DNA of 64,000 nucleotides, taken from contig CAWUSK010000017.1 of the NCBI GenBank assembly GCA_963925035.1, positions 46,405 through 110,404 on the forward strand, written 5' to 3'. The notes below the pieces were generated by a model. The model did not search any database. It was not told where the DNA came from and saw only the letters and a list, made by a program, of their open reading frames with translations. Origin of the DNA: UBA4466 sp963925035. Lineage in GTDB: Bacteria > Bacteroidota > Bacteroidia > Flavobacteriales_D > Crocinitomicaceae. Numbering within the stretch: the stretch's first letter is position 1; every line of letters starts with the position of its first letter. Below are positions 62,630 to 64,000 of the stretch, piece after piece. Made by a program: the position numbers and the translations under genes.

Positions 62630-63805
62630 ATGATAAAATATAGAATTCTATACAACAGAAAAAATAAGCTAAAGCTTGACGGAACCGCATTAATTCAATT
62701 TGAAATTTATTCTTCTACATCACGGAAATACATCTCAACAGGAATAGATATAAAACCAGAACATTGGGATGACAAAAACAAGAAAATTTCTCATACTAAT
62801 AATAGAGCTGATGAATTCAACATGATTATTCATGATACTATTCAAAAAATAGAGTCTATTCTGCGTAAAGCTAAGCTAATGGAAAAAGACTACAGTGTTG
62901 AAGAGGTTATTGAATTGATGAAACACGAAGAATCCAATTCGCTTTCCGAATTCATGGAAAAAGAAATAGAAAAAGACCTTAGGATTAAAGCTAAAACAAA
63001 AACAGATCTTCTAAACACGAAAAACAAAATTGTGGATTTTAATAGTAATGCACGGCTTCAAGATGTGGATTACAAATTCATTGTGGATTTTGATAATTAC
63101 CTAAGGAGTATGGATTACTCAATAAATACGATTGGTAAACTTCATAAGAACTTAAAACGCTTTCTTAATCTAGCTATTAAATACAATTTGATTTCTCCTA
63201 ACGATTACGCTTACAGGAATTTTAAGGTTGAAACAGAATCAACGAAAAGAGAAGCACTGTCAATGAATGAGGTAATTGCATTAGAAAAATTAACTTACGA
63301 TAGAAACTCAATAAATGAACAAGTTAAAGACATGTTCCTTTTTGCTTGTTACACAGGACTTAGAATATCAGATGTTATACGTTTGAAAAACAGCTATTGT
63401 AAAATGTCTAACAATGCATGGCGACTTGAATTTAAAACATTCAAAGTTCAAAAAATGGCCTACTTACCATTGAAAAATCTATTTAAAGATGGGTATGAAT
63501 TAAGTAAACCTGAAAGAATCATTGATAGATACTATAATGTCAGCAATGATTTTGTTTTCCCTACCATATCCGAATCAAAAATAAATAGACAATTAAAAGC
63601 TATTGCTGCGCAAGCCAAAATCAAAAAGAATGTTACCTTTCATATGGGTCGTCATACCTTCGGGACAATTATGTCATCAAAAATACCTTTGGCATCTTTG
63701 CAATCATTGATGCAGCATTCAGATATCAAGACCACAATGATTTATGTTAACATCAGTAATGATATTATAGATGACAACCTTGGCAAAGTGGATTGGAACC
63801 AGTAA
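62630..63805 (+). CDS. Tyrosine recombinase / integrase of an integrated element
   Basis: A 391-residue integrase. An N-terminal Arm-binding domain (about residues 1-95, TGIDIKPEHWDDKNKKISH) and a SAM-like core-binding domain precede a catalytic domain with Arg in CYTGLRISDVIRL, His-x-x-Arg in HMGRHTFG (about residue 338), a second His in LMQHSDIKTT (about 363) and the nucleophile Tyr in MIYVNIS (about 372). All catalytic residues are present. Similar integrases drive conjugative transposons and islands in Bacteroidota. It lies 199 bp after tRNA-Gln. Confidence 0.94.
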   Translation: MIKYRILYNRKNKLKLDGTALIQFEIYSSTSRKYISTGIDIKPEHWDDKNKKISHTNNRADEFNMIIHDTIQKIESILRKAKLMEKDYSVEEVIELMKHEESNSLSEFMEKEIEKDLRIKAKTKTDLLNTKNKIVDFNSNARLQDVDYKFIVDFDNYLRSMDYSINTIGKLHKNLKRFLNLAIKYNLISPNDYAYRNFKVETESTKREALSMNEVIALEKLTYDRNSINEQVKDMFLFACYTGLRISDVIRLKNSYCKMSNNAWRLEFKTFKVQKMAYLPLKNLFKDGYELSKPERIIDRYYNVSNDFVFPTISESKINRQLKAIAAQAKIKKNVTFHMGRHTFGTIMSSKIPLASLQSLMQHSDIKTTMIYVNISNDIIDDNLGKVDWNQ

Positions 63806-63820
63806 TTTTGGCTTCGAAAT

Positions 63821-64000
63821 ATGAGACACTATTTAAATACCACCTTAAAAGGTAAGCAAGATGATTTAGGACTGAATTACTATTCAGTTTACTTTATGTT
63901 TACAGTGAATCGACAGACCTTTAAAATCAAAAGTCGTATTCTAAATAAAAGGTTTAGAGAAAATGAGTTCGATCAAGTTCTTACATCTAATAATAGCTTC
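63821..64000 (+). CDS. Partial gene running off the window end, unknown
   Basis: An open frame starts at ATG 63821, 15 bp after the integrase, and stays open to the last base (60 codons). The N-terminus (LGLNYYSVYFMFTVNRQTFK) is a beta-rich pattern slightly like the Arm domain of another recombinase, but too short to classify. Cotranscription with the integrase is likely. Confidence 0.5.
   Translation, partial: MRHYLNTTLKGKQDDLGLNYYSVYFMFTVNRQTFKIKSRILNKRFRENEFDQVLTSNNSF

Overview
This window looks like a chromosomal segment of a member of the Bacteroidota, most likely order Flavobacteriales; a Crocinitomicaceae/Fluviicola-type relative is a low-confidence guess. The evidence is AT-rich DNA, a complete Bacteroides-aerotolerance (Bat) locus, type IX secretion (T9SS) cargo proteins with type A and type B sorting domains, a PorP/SprF protein, DUF6089, DUF2480 and DUF2723 proteins, few Shine-Dalgarno sequences, and promoters of the Bacteroidota form TTTG-N19-21-TAnnTTTG.

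Layout. 1-8.7 kb: a zinc-ribbon protein, then the moxR-DUF58-batA-batB-batC-batD-batE operon for envelope stress, with chained overlaps. 8.7-16 kb: rlmN, a small secreted protein with a T9SS type B protein, a polyprenyl synthase, a YwqK-like lipoprotein and dnaG. 16-22 kb: a secreted subtilisin, pdxJ, a CBS protein, nadK and a cyclophilin-FKBP fusion. 22-28 kb: a DUF6089 barrel, a decayed lysA, an ArsC-like protein, prfB, gcvH, a VanZ-like protein and two tandem TonB-like proteins. 28-33.4 kb: deoC with two aldehyde dehydrogenase genes that together resemble a split ALDH16, a YwqK-like protein and a threonine dehydrogenase-like protein. 33.5-38.3 kb: tyrosine and tryptophan catabolism (hmgA, hppD, tryptophan 2,3-dioxygenase) around a collapsed LiaF/LytTR locus, then purE. 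38.4-44.6 kb: a NamZ-like protein, an ABC permease with a large insert, a small pseudogene, PorP/SprF, a leucine-rich lipoprotein and ribF. 44.7-48.7 kb: sufA-B-C-D. 48.7-51.3 kb: a HEAT-like protein, an orphan solute-binding lipoprotein, a small membrane protein and the RNase P RNA gene. 51.3-55.4 kb: a four-gene operon made of an ECF sigma factor, a protein with an inner-membrane helix plus a predicted outer-membrane barrel, a lipoprotein and a T9SS-exported protein. 55.5-62.1 kb: a SixA-like phosphatase, rhomboid protease, DUF2480 protein, polysaccharide deacetylase and a large DUF2723 protein. 62.3-64 kb: tRNA-Gln followed by a tyrosine recombinase, probably one end of an integrated element running past the window.

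Most of the window is ordinary core genome. The best candidate for an under-described system is the ECF operon at 51.3-55.4 kb. Its genes abut or overlap, and their predicted locations run from cytoplasm through inner membrane, periplasm and outer membrane to the cell exterior, which suggests an envelope-spanning signalling route. Other notable points are the split ALDH16-like pair with deoC, two clear pseudogenes and one probable one not obvious from open reading frames, a DnaG lacking most zinc ligands, an RF2 gene without the programmed frameshift, and promoter elements so close to start codons that leaderless mRNAs are likely.
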